64,000 bases of DNA. It comes from Nitrososphaerota archaeon. Its GTDB lineage: Archaea > Thermoproteota > Nitrososphaeria > Nitrososphaerales > Gagatemarchaeaceae. The notes under the pieces are model-generated. The model was not told the DNA's origin. It did no database searches and saw only the letters and a program-made list of their open reading frames with translations. Below are positions 55,615 to 64,000 of the stretch, piece by piece (the first letter of the stretch is position 1; each line of letters starts with the position of its first letter). The stretch lies in NCBI GenBank assembly GCA_016200045.1, contig JACQFN010000002.1, positions 62,001 through 126,000 on the forward strand, read 5' to 3'. A program made the position numbers and the translations under genes.

Positions 55615-57278
55615 CGTCTTCGGAGCATCGCGGTCCCGAAGTCCGGTCGCGGGGTTGGGGGTCCCTCTCCGCCATCACCAGGTGGAGGACGCGGAGGCTC
55701 GCCGCGCTGGCGTCAAGGGCAGGGACTATCGAAGACCCGGTCGCGATTGCGAGGCGTTCCGCCATGGCATCCTGCCTGGCAGCATTGGTGGTTCTGCCGA
55801 TCTCTGCATTCCTTGGGTCGGCCGTCTCGCCCTACTTCTTCGCGCTTGGGGCCCTCCCCGCCGTCGTCCTCTTCCTCCCCGAACTCAGGCTCAGAGACTC
55901 TTGCTCGAAACGGAAGGAGGGAGTCGAACGGGCCCTTCCGTTCTTTTCGATACTGGTCAACGTGATGGCGGGGGCAGGTATGCCCCTTTATTCCATCTTC
56001 GAGGAGGTCTCCAAGACGGATTTCTTTGAAGCGGTCAGGAAGGAAGCGCTCTGGGTAAGACGAGATGTGACAGTATTCGGGATGGACCCGAACCGGGCCT
56101 TCGAGAGGCTGGCCGCGTCCCACCCCTCGAACAAGTTTGCGACATTCCTGTTCGGATACACGAGCAAGGTGAGGAGCGGAGGGGACATGGTGGTGTACCT
56201 GACGGGCCAGAGCGCTTCGATGATCAGGGAGCTGGAGGAGGGCTGGTCGAGGTACTCCGACCGCGCCGGCATAGTCGGGAGCCTGATGGTCACCGTCTTC
56301 GGGGTCCTGCCTCTGCTCCTCCTCGTGGTGAGCATATTTTCGCCTGCGGCCTCGATGGTCGGCCTCCTCGTCTTCACCGGGGTGGCGGTCCCGCTGTTCA
56401 CCCTGGCGCTCATCACCATGGCCGGAAGGATGCAGCCATCTGGGGAGGTGGTCCTCCGCGGAAGGGCAGCGAGGGGCCTGCTCGCAGGGACGGCCGGGGT
56501 CGCGGTGGGGTACCTTGCCGGGTCTGCCTGGGTCGGAGCCGCGCTGGCCATATCCGGCTTCTTCGTTGTCCACGGCCTGTCGGTAAGGGAAGCCCTGAGA
56601 GAGAACAGGGAGGTGGAAGCCGCCCTCCCCGAGTTCATGAAGGACGTCCTAGAACTGAAGAGGCAGGAATACGGGCTGGCCAAGGGTCTGATGAACATGG
56701 CAGAAAAGAACAGATACAACGCTTCCTTCGACCGCATGCTGCTCGGGATCGCCTCTCAGCTGAGGGCGGGGACTCCCCTCGAGGACGTCAGGGTCTCGTC
56801 CAGGTCCACGCTTGCGAGGATGACCTTCTTCCTGTTGGGGAAGATGGCTCACACGGGCGGGGGTACCGTCGACACGGTATTCCAGATGTCGCTCCACACG
56901 GGGGCGGTCGTGGAGGCTCGACGCAAGGCGCGGGTCGAGATGCGCCCCTACCTCGTCCTGTCGTACGTGTCCCCGCTGATGCTGGCCTTCGGGGTGACCT
57001 TCGTCAGGGGAGTCCTTTCCTCGTTCGGAAAGTCGTTCAGCCCTGGTTCGTCCGCTTCAGTCTCCCCCCTGCAGATAGGCATCATCCCGCCCGCTCTGGG
57101 CCAGGTATCCGACCTGCTGATCGTCGTAAGCGCGGCTGCGCTCGGCCTGATCGGTGTCAAGATGACGGAGTTCACGGTCAGGGACACCCTGAGAGCGTCC
57201 GGGAATCTTTTCCTCGCTGTGGGCGCCATAATCGTGCTCTCGGGTCCGACTGTAGGGTTCCTCTTTCCGACGGGGTAG
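55611..57278 (+). CDS. Type II secretion F/TadC-like platform protein (duplicated domain)
   Basis: Two T2SF-like modules (MAGAGMPLYSIFEEVSKT… and RQEYGLAKGLMNMAEKN…); GTG 55611 overlaps the ATPase stop. Confidence 0.87.
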   Translation: MTSSEHRGPEVRSRGWGSLSAITRWRTRRLAALASRAGTIEDPVAIARRSAMASCLAALVVLPISAFLGSAVSPYFFALGALPAVVLFLPELRLRDSCSKRKEGVERALPFFSILVNVMAGAGMPLYSIFEEVSKTDFFEAVRKEALWVRRDVTVFGMDPNRAFERLAASHPSNKFATFLFGYTSKVRSGGDMVVYLTGQSASMIRELEEGWSRYSDRAGIVGSLMVTVFGVLPLLLLVVSIFSPAASMVGLLVFTGVAVPLFTLALITMAGRMQPSGEVVLRGRAARGLLAGTAGVAVGYLAGSAWVGAALAISGFFVVHGLSVREALRENREVEAALPEFMKDVLELKRQEYGLAKGLMNMAEKNRYNASFDRMLLGIASQLRAGTPLEDVRVSSRSTLARMTFFLLGKMAHTGGGTVDTVFQMSLHTGAVVEARRKARVEMRPYLVLSYVSPLMLAFGVTFVRGVLSSFGKSFSPGSSASVSPLQIGIIPPALGQVSDLLIVVSAAALGLIGVKMTEFTVRDTLRASGNLFLAVGAIIVLSGPTVGFLFPTG

Positions 57279-57324
57279 ACTGTGGCAGGTTGGGGGTTAT
57301 ATCGTCGGCAGCTCTTTCGGTCCG

Positions 57325-57852
57325 ATGAAAATACTCCATTCACGCAAAGCAATCTCCCAGAGCATGGACCTGTTCATCATCATCGCGGCAGTGCTAGGGA
57401 TCGGCGGGGTGGTGACGGCAGCCACCTACGGTCTTGTAAGCAGCGGAGCCTCGTCAACCACCGCAGAGATCCTCGCTTCGACGCTGACGGGAGGGCCTCC
57501 CTCCGGCGGGGGTACGTTCACCCTCTCGCTGACCATCAAGAACGTCGGGACCACCCCTGTAACCCTTTCCGCAACCAGCCCGATCAACGTGACGATCACC
57601 GGGGTCAAGGGCGTGGCATCTTCGTCGTGCACCCAGTCGGGGTCCCTCACGTGGGGTTCGGCGCACTGTCTGCTCCCAGCCTCGCTGGTCGACTGGGTCG
57701 TCACCTCCGGGACCGTGACTCCCGGGCAACAGGTCTCCCTCATCGCGACAATGACAACGACCGGGACTAACCCTGTAGTCTCTGGCGGGTCCTACGCAGT
57801 CAACGTGCTGTTCGGGGCGTCTTCGACCTCGGTCAAGCTGAACGCTCAATGA
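57325..57852 (+). CDS. Pilin-like protein 1 (class III signal peptide)
   Basis: MKILHSRKAISQSMDLFIIIAAVLGIGGVV; TATA ttatat 57297 implies a leaderless start. Confidence 0.7.
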   Translation: MKILHSRKAISQSMDLFIIIAAVLGIGGVVTAATYGLVSSGASSTTAEILASTLTGGPPSGGGTFTLSLTIKNVGTTPVTLSATSPINVTITGVKGVASSSCTQSGSLTWGSAHCLLPASLVDWVVTSGTVTPGQQVSLIATMTTTGTNPVVSGGSYAVNVLFGASSTSVKLNAQ

Positions 57853-58346
57853 CCGCTAACGGGAAGGAGCCCCTCCCTCATTTTTCGCGGCGGAGAATGG
57901 GGGTGAGCGAGCTCTATGCGTCTCTGCTGATGCTAGGAGCAACCCTGTCGCTAGGCTCGTTCATCACCGCGGCTGCGGTAGGCCAATTCGGGCTCGCCAC
58001 GTCCTCGTCCGCGGCGTCGTCGCTCGTGGAACAGAGGTCGTCGGGGAAGCTCATGGCCTTCGTCTACGCGACCACCGCCACCCCGGGTCCCTGTCCGCAG
58101 TACGCCGGGTCTCCGGAAGGAAGCACCCTGGTCTTCGCAGTCTTCGACTACGGGTCGTCAGCCTTCACCCCGATGATTATCTCAGTGAACGGGACCATCT
58201 ACACGGGAGCGTTCCCGAGTGCCCAGCCGGGAGGCCTTGCGACCTACCAGGTCACCCTCACGCCGGCGGGGACCTGCGTCCACACTTCAGGGCAGACCGT
58301 CATGCTCTCCGACCCTTCGGGGGATGAATTCGAGTTTGAGACGTAA
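57849..58346 (+). CDS. Pilin-like protein 2
   Basis: FSRRRMGVSELYASLLMLGATLSLGSFITAAAVG. Confidence 0.65.
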   Translation: MTANGKEPLPHFSRRRMGVSELYASLLMLGATLSLGSFITAAAVGQFGLATSSSAASSLVEQRSSGKLMAFVYATTATPGPCPQYAGSPEGSTLVFAVFDYGSSAFTPMIISVNGTIYTGAFPSAQPGGLATYQVTLTPAGTCVHTSGQTVMLSDPSGDEFEFET

Positions 58347-58815
58347 AGGGGTCTCGACCTACATAGAGGTGTTCGTCCTGATCGGGATCGCGACAGGGGG
58401 GTCAGCGCTGGCCTATTCAGCGGTCGGGAGGCTTGGCGCGTCTTCGTCGGGACCCTCCTTCGGGGTGACAGACCAGACGATCAGGCAGGGGACGAACGCC
58501 GCCACCGAGAGGATGACAGTCACGAACACGGGCCAGACCGGCATCACGAGCTTCAAGGTCTATCCCGGGGTGGCGTCCGCGTACTGCGTTTCAGTCTCGA
58601 GCGTTTCCTCGGGTGCGGTCTTGTCGACGACCTGCCCGGCGACATCGAACGTCTTTCCAGTGGCGCTGTCGGTCAACCTGGACCCGGGGGCGTCGGTGGT
58701 GTTCGTCCTCTTCTTCCCAGGCGCAGCCGTCTTCCAGGTTGGGAGCGCCTATCCCGTGACGCTAGCAGCAGGGTCCGCGACCCTGGGAGGGCGGGCGGTG
58801 GCACTTCCCGCATGA
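58324..58815 (+). CDS. Pilin-like protein 3
   Basis: MNSSLRRKGVSTYIEVFVLIGIATGGSALAY; ATG 58324 rather than 58219. Confidence 0.65.
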   Translation: MNSSLRRKGVSTYIEVFVLIGIATGGSALAYSAVGRLGASSSGPSFGVTDQTIRQGTNAATERMTVTNTGQTGITSFKVYPGVASAYCVSVSSVSSGAVLSTTCPATSNVFPVALSVNLDPGASVVFVLFFPGAAVFQVGSAYPVTLAAGSATLGGRAVALPA

Positions 58816-59759
58816 ACCCTTTCGCCGGGCGGAGGGGGGTGGCATCGGTGATAGGGACCCTGTTCTTTGTCTTCGTGTTCATGATCGCGATCGGCGCACA
58901 GGCCTACATGTCCGGCCTGCAATCCCAGTCCTCCCAGGCCGCGGAGGCGGCTCAGAACGTGGTGGACAGGAAGGTGGCGGAGGCCCTGAGGTTCGACGGT
59001 GGCGGGACGTCCGTCACAGCGGTCAACACGGGCGGGAGCCTCGAGCGCTTCAGGTACGTGGTCCTCAGGTTCAACAACGGCAGCGCGTACGCACTCCAGA
59101 CGAGCGCGGCCGTCCCCCCGGGGAGCTCCGAGCCGGTGGCTCAGATGGTGCCGTCGGGGACTTGCGGGAAGATGCAGTGCTCGCAGAAGTACAACCTGAT
59201 CGCGACCGGGGCGGCTGCGGGCGCGGTGGGTGTGGTAACCTCGTTCGGGAACACCTATTGGTACTCCCCCACCGACCCGACTGTGTCCGGGGGCGTGGGA
59301 GCGTACTACTGGACCCTTTCGAGGCAGTCGACGTCCTCGACCAGCTTCGTCCCTCTGACAGGGCTGGCGTTCACCGGCACCGCGAATTCGTTCTACAGGG
59401 TCTACGTCAGACTCGGGTACTACCAGTCTGCCATCAACGACCCGGGGCTGTCCTTTGCTGCCTCCGGTCCCGCCGGTGCTTCGGTCTTCGCCTGCGGAGG
59501 AATGGAGTACCCGGACGTCGCTCCGCAGTGCACGAGTTCCTTCAACGCGCAGGTCGGGATGACGGTGTTCGGAGGCGACTCCGTCATAGGCGCCGACTAC
59601 TGCGTGGGAGCGACATACCCGTGCGTATACGGGGCCACGATAGACGTGGTGTTCGGCTCCAGCGGAGGGACGTTCCAGCTCGAATTCAAGACGGCGGGGG
59701 CGACCACCGGGAGCGTCATCGCGGGGTCGTCGATCACGGTTGCAGAAGGGGTGAACTAG
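58812..59759 (+). CDS. Pilin-like protein 4 (large)
   Basis: MNPFAGRRGVASVIGTLFFVFVFMIAIGAQAYMSG + 280-aa Ser/Gly/Thr-rich ectodomain. Confidence 0.65.
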   Translation: MNPFAGRRGVASVIGTLFFVFVFMIAIGAQAYMSGLQSQSSQAAEAAQNVVDRKVAEALRFDGGGTSVTAVNTGGSLERFRYVVLRFNNGSAYALQTSAAVPPGSSEPVAQMVPSGTCGKMQCSQKYNLIATGAAAGAVGVVTSFGNTYWYSPTDPTVSGGVGAYYWTLSRQSTSSTSFVPLTGLAFTGTANSFYRVYVRLGYYQSAINDPGLSFAASGPAGASVFACGGMEYPDVAPQCTSSFNAQVGMTVFGGDSVIGADYCVGATYPCVYGATIDVVFGSSGGTFQLEFKTAGATTGSVIAGSSITVAEGVN

Positions 59760-61156
59760 GACCTGACGTCCAACTCGACCGGCTCCGAGAAGAACCTCCT
59801 CGTGGTCCCGCTGGCGGGGGAATCGAAGGGGTCAACGCTCAGTATGACCGGGAGGTTGTTTACGGCGTGTCCCAGAAGCAGGCACGTCCGTGGCGGGAGA
59901 GTCCTTACGACCGCCTTCACCGTGTCGGTGTCCGCCATCGACGCCTGCGAGACCATAGAAAGGTCCGCGTCGTTGCTGAAATTGTAGAGGAAGATGTTGT
60001 CGACCTGCCTGTAGATCTTCTGGTCGATCGCGTCAGGCTGGTTGGTCACGAAGATGGTGAAGACCCCGAAGTGCCTCATCCTAGTGATCAGGTCCTCCCA
60101 GTAAGTGTCGCGGAGGTAGAGGTGCGCTTCTTCGGCGAATAGGAAGACCGGAGGGACTTTCCTGTGCTCGAGGAGCTCTACCATCTTCGACAGCACGAGC
60201 TCCACCACCATCCGCCGGTTCAGGGGGCTGACGCCGCTCAGGGAGATGACAAGGCACCCCCCCTCGCCCTCCCGCGAGAAGAATCCCTGAAGGTCGAACT
60301 GCCTCTCCTTCGAGTCGGTAAAGAGGCCGCAGGAGGCGAGGGTGTGGAAGCGCGCGAAGAGCGCGTCCCTCACGAACTCGTTGCACCTCCACTGGTGTAT
60401 TGCGGCCTCCAGGGAGGCGAGCGAGAGGTCGTTCCTCCCTTCGAGCTGGTCCCATATCTTCACGAACTCCCTTAGCGAGGTCCCGGGCATCTCGAGCGAG
60501 TGCGAAAGGAGGTTGGTGATCGACCGGAGACCGGCCGCCGCCAGGGAGAGCTTCATCTCCCTCCCCGGGCGCATCACCTTCACGAGCGGGAAGACCCCCG
60601 TCTTCTTCCCCTCCCCGTCAAGTCCTATTGAGCCGTACTCGTCGTTGAGGTCGAAGACGATGCTGTACGCCCCGTGCGTGAGGAGCCCCCTCAGCAGCAT
60701 CTTCGCCAGGTGAGACTTCCCCGACTCCTTTCCCCCTGTGATGACTGTTATCCTGCCGTCCAGGGCCTCGGCCGGAACGAAGAACTCTGACCCCGAATCC
60801 ACAGTCCCCACCTTGATACCCCTCCTGCCGAGGGGCGCGACCGAGTCGGCGAGGTCCTCGACCAGGAGCCTGGACACCCTGCAGTTGGTCCTCGAAGGCA
60901 TCCAGTCAGCCCTCGGCGAGAGCCTGCCGTTGGAGAGCGTCCCGCGGGCCTTGCAGACCAGTATCCGCATGTCCCTGATCAGGGTGGAGATGGCGGACAG
61001 GCCGGTGGGGTCTTCGGTCACCCCGTGGGCGGACGCAGAAAGGACTTCTTCCCTGGCGATCTCCTCTTCGATCCCCTCGACGTCGAGATAGCGCTCGTCG
61101 TAAACCTGGAGGACGAGGCTCCTCGACTCTTCGGAGGCGACAAGGTAGTCCCCCAC
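59756..61156 (-). CDS. HerA-like hexameric ATPase (HAS-barrel + FtsK/HerA core)
   Basis: ITGGKESGKSHLAKMLL (Walker A), VFLFAEEAHLYL (Walker B), FTIFVTNQPDAIDQKIYRQVDNIFLYNF; may extend to a CTG at 61222. Confidence 0.82.
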   Translation of the reverse strand: MGDYLVASEESRSLVLQVYDERYLDVEGIEEEIAREEVLSASAHGVTEDPTGLSAISTLIRDMRILVCKARGTLSNGRLSPRADWMPSRTNCRVSRLLVEDLADSVAPLGRRGIKVGTVDSGSEFFVPAEALDGRITVITGGKESGKSHLAKMLLRGLLTHGAYSIVFDLNDEYGSIGLDGEGKKTGVFPLVKVMRPGREMKLSLAAAGLRSITNLLSHSLEMPGTSLREFVKIWDQLEGRNDLSLASLEAAIHQWRCNEFVRDALFARFHTLASCGLFTDSKERQFDLQGFFSREGEGGCLVISLSGVSPLNRRMVVELVLSKMVELLEHRKVPPVFLFAEEAHLYLRDTYWEDLITRMRHFGVFTIFVTNQPDAIDQKIYRQVDNIFLYNFSNDADLSMVSQASMADTDTVKAVVRTLPPRTCLLLGHAVNNLPVILSVDPFDSPASGTTRRFFSEPVELDVRS

Positions 61157-61225
61157 CCCGGCGCGTTCTCGTGGTGATGCGATGACAAGGATGTCGTCTG
61201 ACTCCTTCTTCAGGACCTTCAGGTT

Positions 61226-62221
61226 TCAGGCCCCTCCCTTGAAGGTCCCCAACGCTATCGTGCGCAGGGTAAAGGTAGGGAGGCTCCTCAGCCGGAACTG
61301 TCTGGTGACGTAGGCCTTGATCGCCTGGTCGTCCGCCTTCGAGAACACCGACAGATGGTGAGCGACCTTCAGGGACTCGGGGTACCCGGCGGAGAAGGCA
61401 TCGTTCCAGAGGACCCGGCCGAGGACAGATTCAACGGTGTCATTCCTGCATGCGACGTCCAGCCTGAAGACGAGGCCGTCGGTCGCGAACTTCGCCAGTA
61501 GCGTGGCAACGTCCCCGTCTTCGAGTATGTGGTAGGAGGGGCGCGGCTCATGCGTGAGGGAGCCGAGGGCCGCCTCGTTGAATATCAGGTTGCTCGACTT
61601 CGAAAACCCGACCAGGCACCCTGCCTCTCCAAGCCTGCTCGGAAGAAATCGATTGAACTGTCCGAAGGGGTGCTTGAGGGAGCCGTCGGCCATGACCACC
61701 ATCCTCTCCCTGCTGCCGAGGAGAGCCTCCACCACCCTACTTTCCAGGGTGTTCCTGATGACCCGCTCTGCGATTGCGTGGTCGGACAGGACCATCCCGA
61801 GCTCGGCTCGGGAGAGTTGGGAGCCCAGGCCTGTCAGCCCCGCAGAGGAAGCGTAGACGAGAATGGGCCCAAGCCTGAAGAACTTCCGGACGGCACCTTC
61901 GAACGAGACCCCTACTGCGGTCCTCGCGGCGTAGAGCGCTCCCTCCGATGTCTCTCCGACAAGCACGCACGTCGAGTCCACGGACGCCACAGGCCGCCCT
62001 TCTTTGAGGGGAATTATGCACCCAGGGGCTTGCGATGCGTCCATGTCCTCGATGTACGGGTAGATGTCCTTCCCATACCGGCTGAAGATGAAGTTCCTGC
62101 CGGAGAGGTGCCTCTCCGCGCTCTGGGCCAGTTCGGCGAAGGACCGCCTGAGCTCGTTCACCAGAGGGTCCAGAAGGCCGGGTCCGTCTTCGTCGGGAAG
62201 GCTTAAAATACTGTTGGACAT
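61226..62221 (-). CDS. NurA-like nuclease
   Basis: PVASVDSTCVLVG…VVMADGSLKHP…VFRLDVACRND…GYPESLKVAHHLSVFSKADDQAI; ATG 62221. Confidence 0.7.
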   Translation of the reverse strand: MSNSILSLPDEDGPGLLDPLVNELRRSFAELAQSAERHLSGRNFIFSRYGKDIYPYIEDMDASQAPGCIIPLKEGRPVASVDSTCVLVGETSEGALYAARTAVGVSFEGAVRKFFRLGPILVYASSAGLTGLGSQLSRAELGMVLSDHAIAERVIRNTLESRVVEALLGSRERMVVMADGSLKHPFGQFNRFLPSRLGEAGCLVGFSKSSNLIFNEAALGSLTHEPRPSYHILEDGDVATLLAKFATDGLVFRLDVACRNDTVESVLGRVLWNDAFSAGYPESLKVAHHLSVFSKADDQAIKAYVTRQFRLRSLPTFTLRTIALGTFKGGA

Positions 62222-62301
62222 CTTGGCCACCAACAGTAGGGCGCGGTGGATTAATAAGAGTTGCGCAAGTTGGCCAATAGCAATAGCCACGGGGGCGGCA
62301 T

Positions 62302-62709
62302 CTGACGAGCGACGCCGAAAAGCCCAAAGTCACTGTCAAGCTGAAGAGGGGTTCCTGGGAGATAGAGATCACTTCGCCCGAGGAAAGGGTGCAGCAGGCT
62401 GTGGAGAGCGTGCTTGCGGGGATGTCCTCGAAGGAGCCCGCGCTGGTCGACCAGCCCCTGTCGGAGGAGGACCCGCGGAGGTTCGAGACTTGCAGGGGGC
62501 TCCTCCAGACGATGTGGAGGGAGGGCTGGTTCGGTACCCCGCGGGCCCTGTCTGAGGTGCACGACGAGATGAGCAGGAGGGGGTTCCACTACGACCGGAC
62601 AGCGGTCGCCCACACCCTCGTCGACCTCGTGAGGGAGGGGACCCTCTTCAGGGACGGGAGCATGCGGAACTATCGCTACGTCCAGAAGCATCCGTTCAAG
62701 GGACAGTAG
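62302..62709 (+). CDS. Mini-domain + winged-helix-like protein (A)
   Basis: (L)TSDAEKPKVTVKLKRGSWEIEITSPEERVQQAVESVLA + C-terminal helical/wHTH region; apparent CTG start, GTG 62389 alternative. Confidence 0.6.
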   Translation: MTSDAEKPKVTVKLKRGSWEIEITSPEERVQQAVESVLAGMSSKEPALVDQPLSEEDPRRFETCRGLLQTMWREGWFGTPRALSEVHDEMSRRGFHYDRTAVAHTLVDLVREGTLFRDGSMRNYRYVQKHPFKGQ

Positions 62710-62724
62710 GCCATGTCGGCTGGC

Positions 62725-63234
62725 TCAGGCCGGCTTCAGCTTCTTGGTGAGGAGCTCGCTGAGACGGCTCACACCGAGGGTCGACACCCTGTACCTCCCC
62801 CCTCCCTCTCCGGCGACACGCTCCACCTGAGCCGATTTCGTGAGTTCGCTGAGGCGCGAGCTTATCGTCTTGGGGTTGAGGCCGGTCGTCGCTTCGACTT
62901 CGGAGACGCTGAGCGCGTCCGAGGAGGCCTTCGCGCTGAGCAGGGATATTCTAGCGGCGACAAGCTGCAGGACGATGACGTCCCTGTCGCTGAGCTTCTT
63001 GTCCTGGGTCCACACCCGCGGGCCCTCGGGGGTCACCCTGACGTAGTCCCTGAACATCTGAACGAGGTCGTTGAGGGAGAAGTTTACGCTGATGGCCCGC
63101 GCCAGGTCCATGTTCGGGACCACCTTGGAGACGAATTCGTGCAGCGAACGCATCACCACTTCCGGGGGCCCGGAGAACTCGACCCTGCTGTCTCCGTAGC
63201 TGACGGAAACCGAAAGGTTCTGGTCTGATGACAT
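62725..63234 (-). CDS. Mini-domain + HTH protein (B)
   Basis: LSVSVSYGDSRVEFSGPPEVVMRSLHEFVSKV + ALSVSEVEATTGLNPKTISSRLSELTKSAQVER. Confidence 0.7.
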   Translation of the reverse strand: MSSDQNLSVSVSYGDSRVEFSGPPEVVMRSLHEFVSKVVPNMDLARAISVNFSLNDLVQMFRDYVRVTPEGPRVWTQDKKLSDRDVIVLQLVAARISLLSAKASSDALSVSEVEATTGLNPKTISSRLSELTKSAQVERVAGEGGGRYRVSTLGVSRLSELLTKKLKPA

Positions 63235-63271
63235 GATATCGACGCCGCGACTGGCCTTTATTGGCGACTAA

Positions 63272-63766
63272 TTAGCTTGGCTCGGCCAAGGACGTCCAGG
63301 CCTCCTCGTCGCCGGGGCGGGGCGGGACGGCCATTACCCCTCCCGAAGTGTAGACGAACTCTCCGTCTTCCGCCTTGAACCTCCTCAGCCTAGCCGTCTT
63401 GGCGAGCCTCAGGAGGGCAACGGCGACCGACTGCTTCGGATAGTTGAGGCCGTAGGACTGGAGGGCGTCCCTCACGTCCGATAGCTTGCGCCTCTCCCTC
63501 CCCCAAGGCTCCGCGAAGAACTTCCCGATTACATCTGCGAGCGAATCGCCCTTGTCCAGATGGACGGATGGCACAGAAGAACCTCCGCCTTCGTATGAGA
63601 CCGCCCTCTCGGCATGCAGGGGTCCGGCCCCGTCGGGCGCCTTCCCGTTTGCTCCCGGGAGCTTCGAAGCGAGCTCAGGCACGAGGTCAATCGCCTCCCT
63701 GATGTGCTCTGGGTCCGACTCCACCTCTGCCTCGGCCTGCCCGAGCCTGACCCTGATCTTTGTCAT
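63272..63766 (-). CDS. Mini-domain + winged-helix-like protein (C)
   Basis: KIRVRLGQAEAEVESDPEHIREAIDLVPELASKL + KLSDVRDALQSYGLNYPKQSVAVALLRLAKTARLRRF. Confidence 0.65.
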   Translation of the reverse strand: MTKIRVRLGQAEAEVESDPEHIREAIDLVPELASKLPGANGKAPDGAGPLHAERAVSYEGGGSSVPSVHLDKGDSLADVIGKFFAEPWGRERRKLSDVRDALQSYGLNYPKQSVAVALLRLAKTARLRRFKAEDGEFVYTSGGVMAVPPRPGDEEAWTSLAEPS

Positions 63767-63805
63767 GAAAGAGGACGACAGCGAAACGGTGTCCGCGTTA
63801 TAAGC

Positions 63806-64000
63806 CTAGAGGGGGAGCCTGAAGTCTTCCCTTACCGTCGTGAGGACTACGTGCGTGTTCGCCCTGTCTACGAAAGGCATGGCCATCAGCCCCTTGGTGA
63901 ACCGGCTCAGCTCTTCTCTGTCCCTGAACTTCGCTACCACGATCCCGTCGATCTCTCCCGTCACGTCGTAGACAGCGCAGACCCCCGGGAGCCTGGCAAT
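63806..64000 (-). CDS. Lrp/AsnC ligand-binding (RAM) domain, C-terminal fragment
   Basis: IARLPGVCAVYDVTGEIDGIVVAKFRDREELSRFTKGLMAMPFVDRANTHVVLTTVREDFRLPL*; runs off window. Confidence 0.8.
   Translation of the reverse strand: MARLPGVCAVYDVTGEIDGIVVAKFRDREELSRFTKGLMAMPFVDRANTHVVLTTVREDFRLPL

Noticed and set aside
59162-60142. 326-aa + ORF across the pilin 4/HerA convergence
   Set aside because: Arg-rich shadow frame overlapping two supported genes.
1-64000. CRISPR arrays, rRNA, transposases, integrases
   Set aside because: No regularly spaced repeats, rRNA-like sequence or recognisable recombinase translations were seen.

Overview
The window is archaeal chromosome: GC-rich, very gene-dense, with many TTG/GTG starts and short or leaderless promoters. 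Archaeal/eukaryal-type information genes include RpoP, RpoK, S25e, S26e, Alba, family-B DNA polymerase, ATP-dependent DNA ligase, tRNA-splicing endonuclease and TrmI. Their mix suggests a TACK/Thermoproteota lineage, possibly Nitrososphaeria-like; this is inference only. Most of 1-53 kb is ordinary core metabolism: the HMG-CoA synthase/thiolase/DUF35 mevalonate module, agmatine-to-putrescine genes, ThrRS/ProRS, a SPFH/NfeD pair, a sugar-nucleotide cluster, TatA/TatC, a fused-permease ABC transporter, a cofE-cofD-cofC F420 operon and an Mrp ATPase. The most accessory-like stretch is about 54-64 kb. It holds a type IV pilus-like operon (secretion ATPase, duplicated TadC/T2SF platform, four overlapping class-III-signal-peptide pilin-like genes) converging on a HerA-like ATPase and NurA-like nuclease pair. 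Beyond these lie three small proteins that share an N-terminal mini-domain fused to winged-helix-like domains. Other signals are palindromic operators in several core promoters (DUF47/PhoU-like, Alba, AbrB-like) and several genes whose conserved N-termini seem to need a CTG (or ATA) start. I saw no rRNA, tRNA, CRISPR array or transposon. No searches were run; all family names come from reading the translations.
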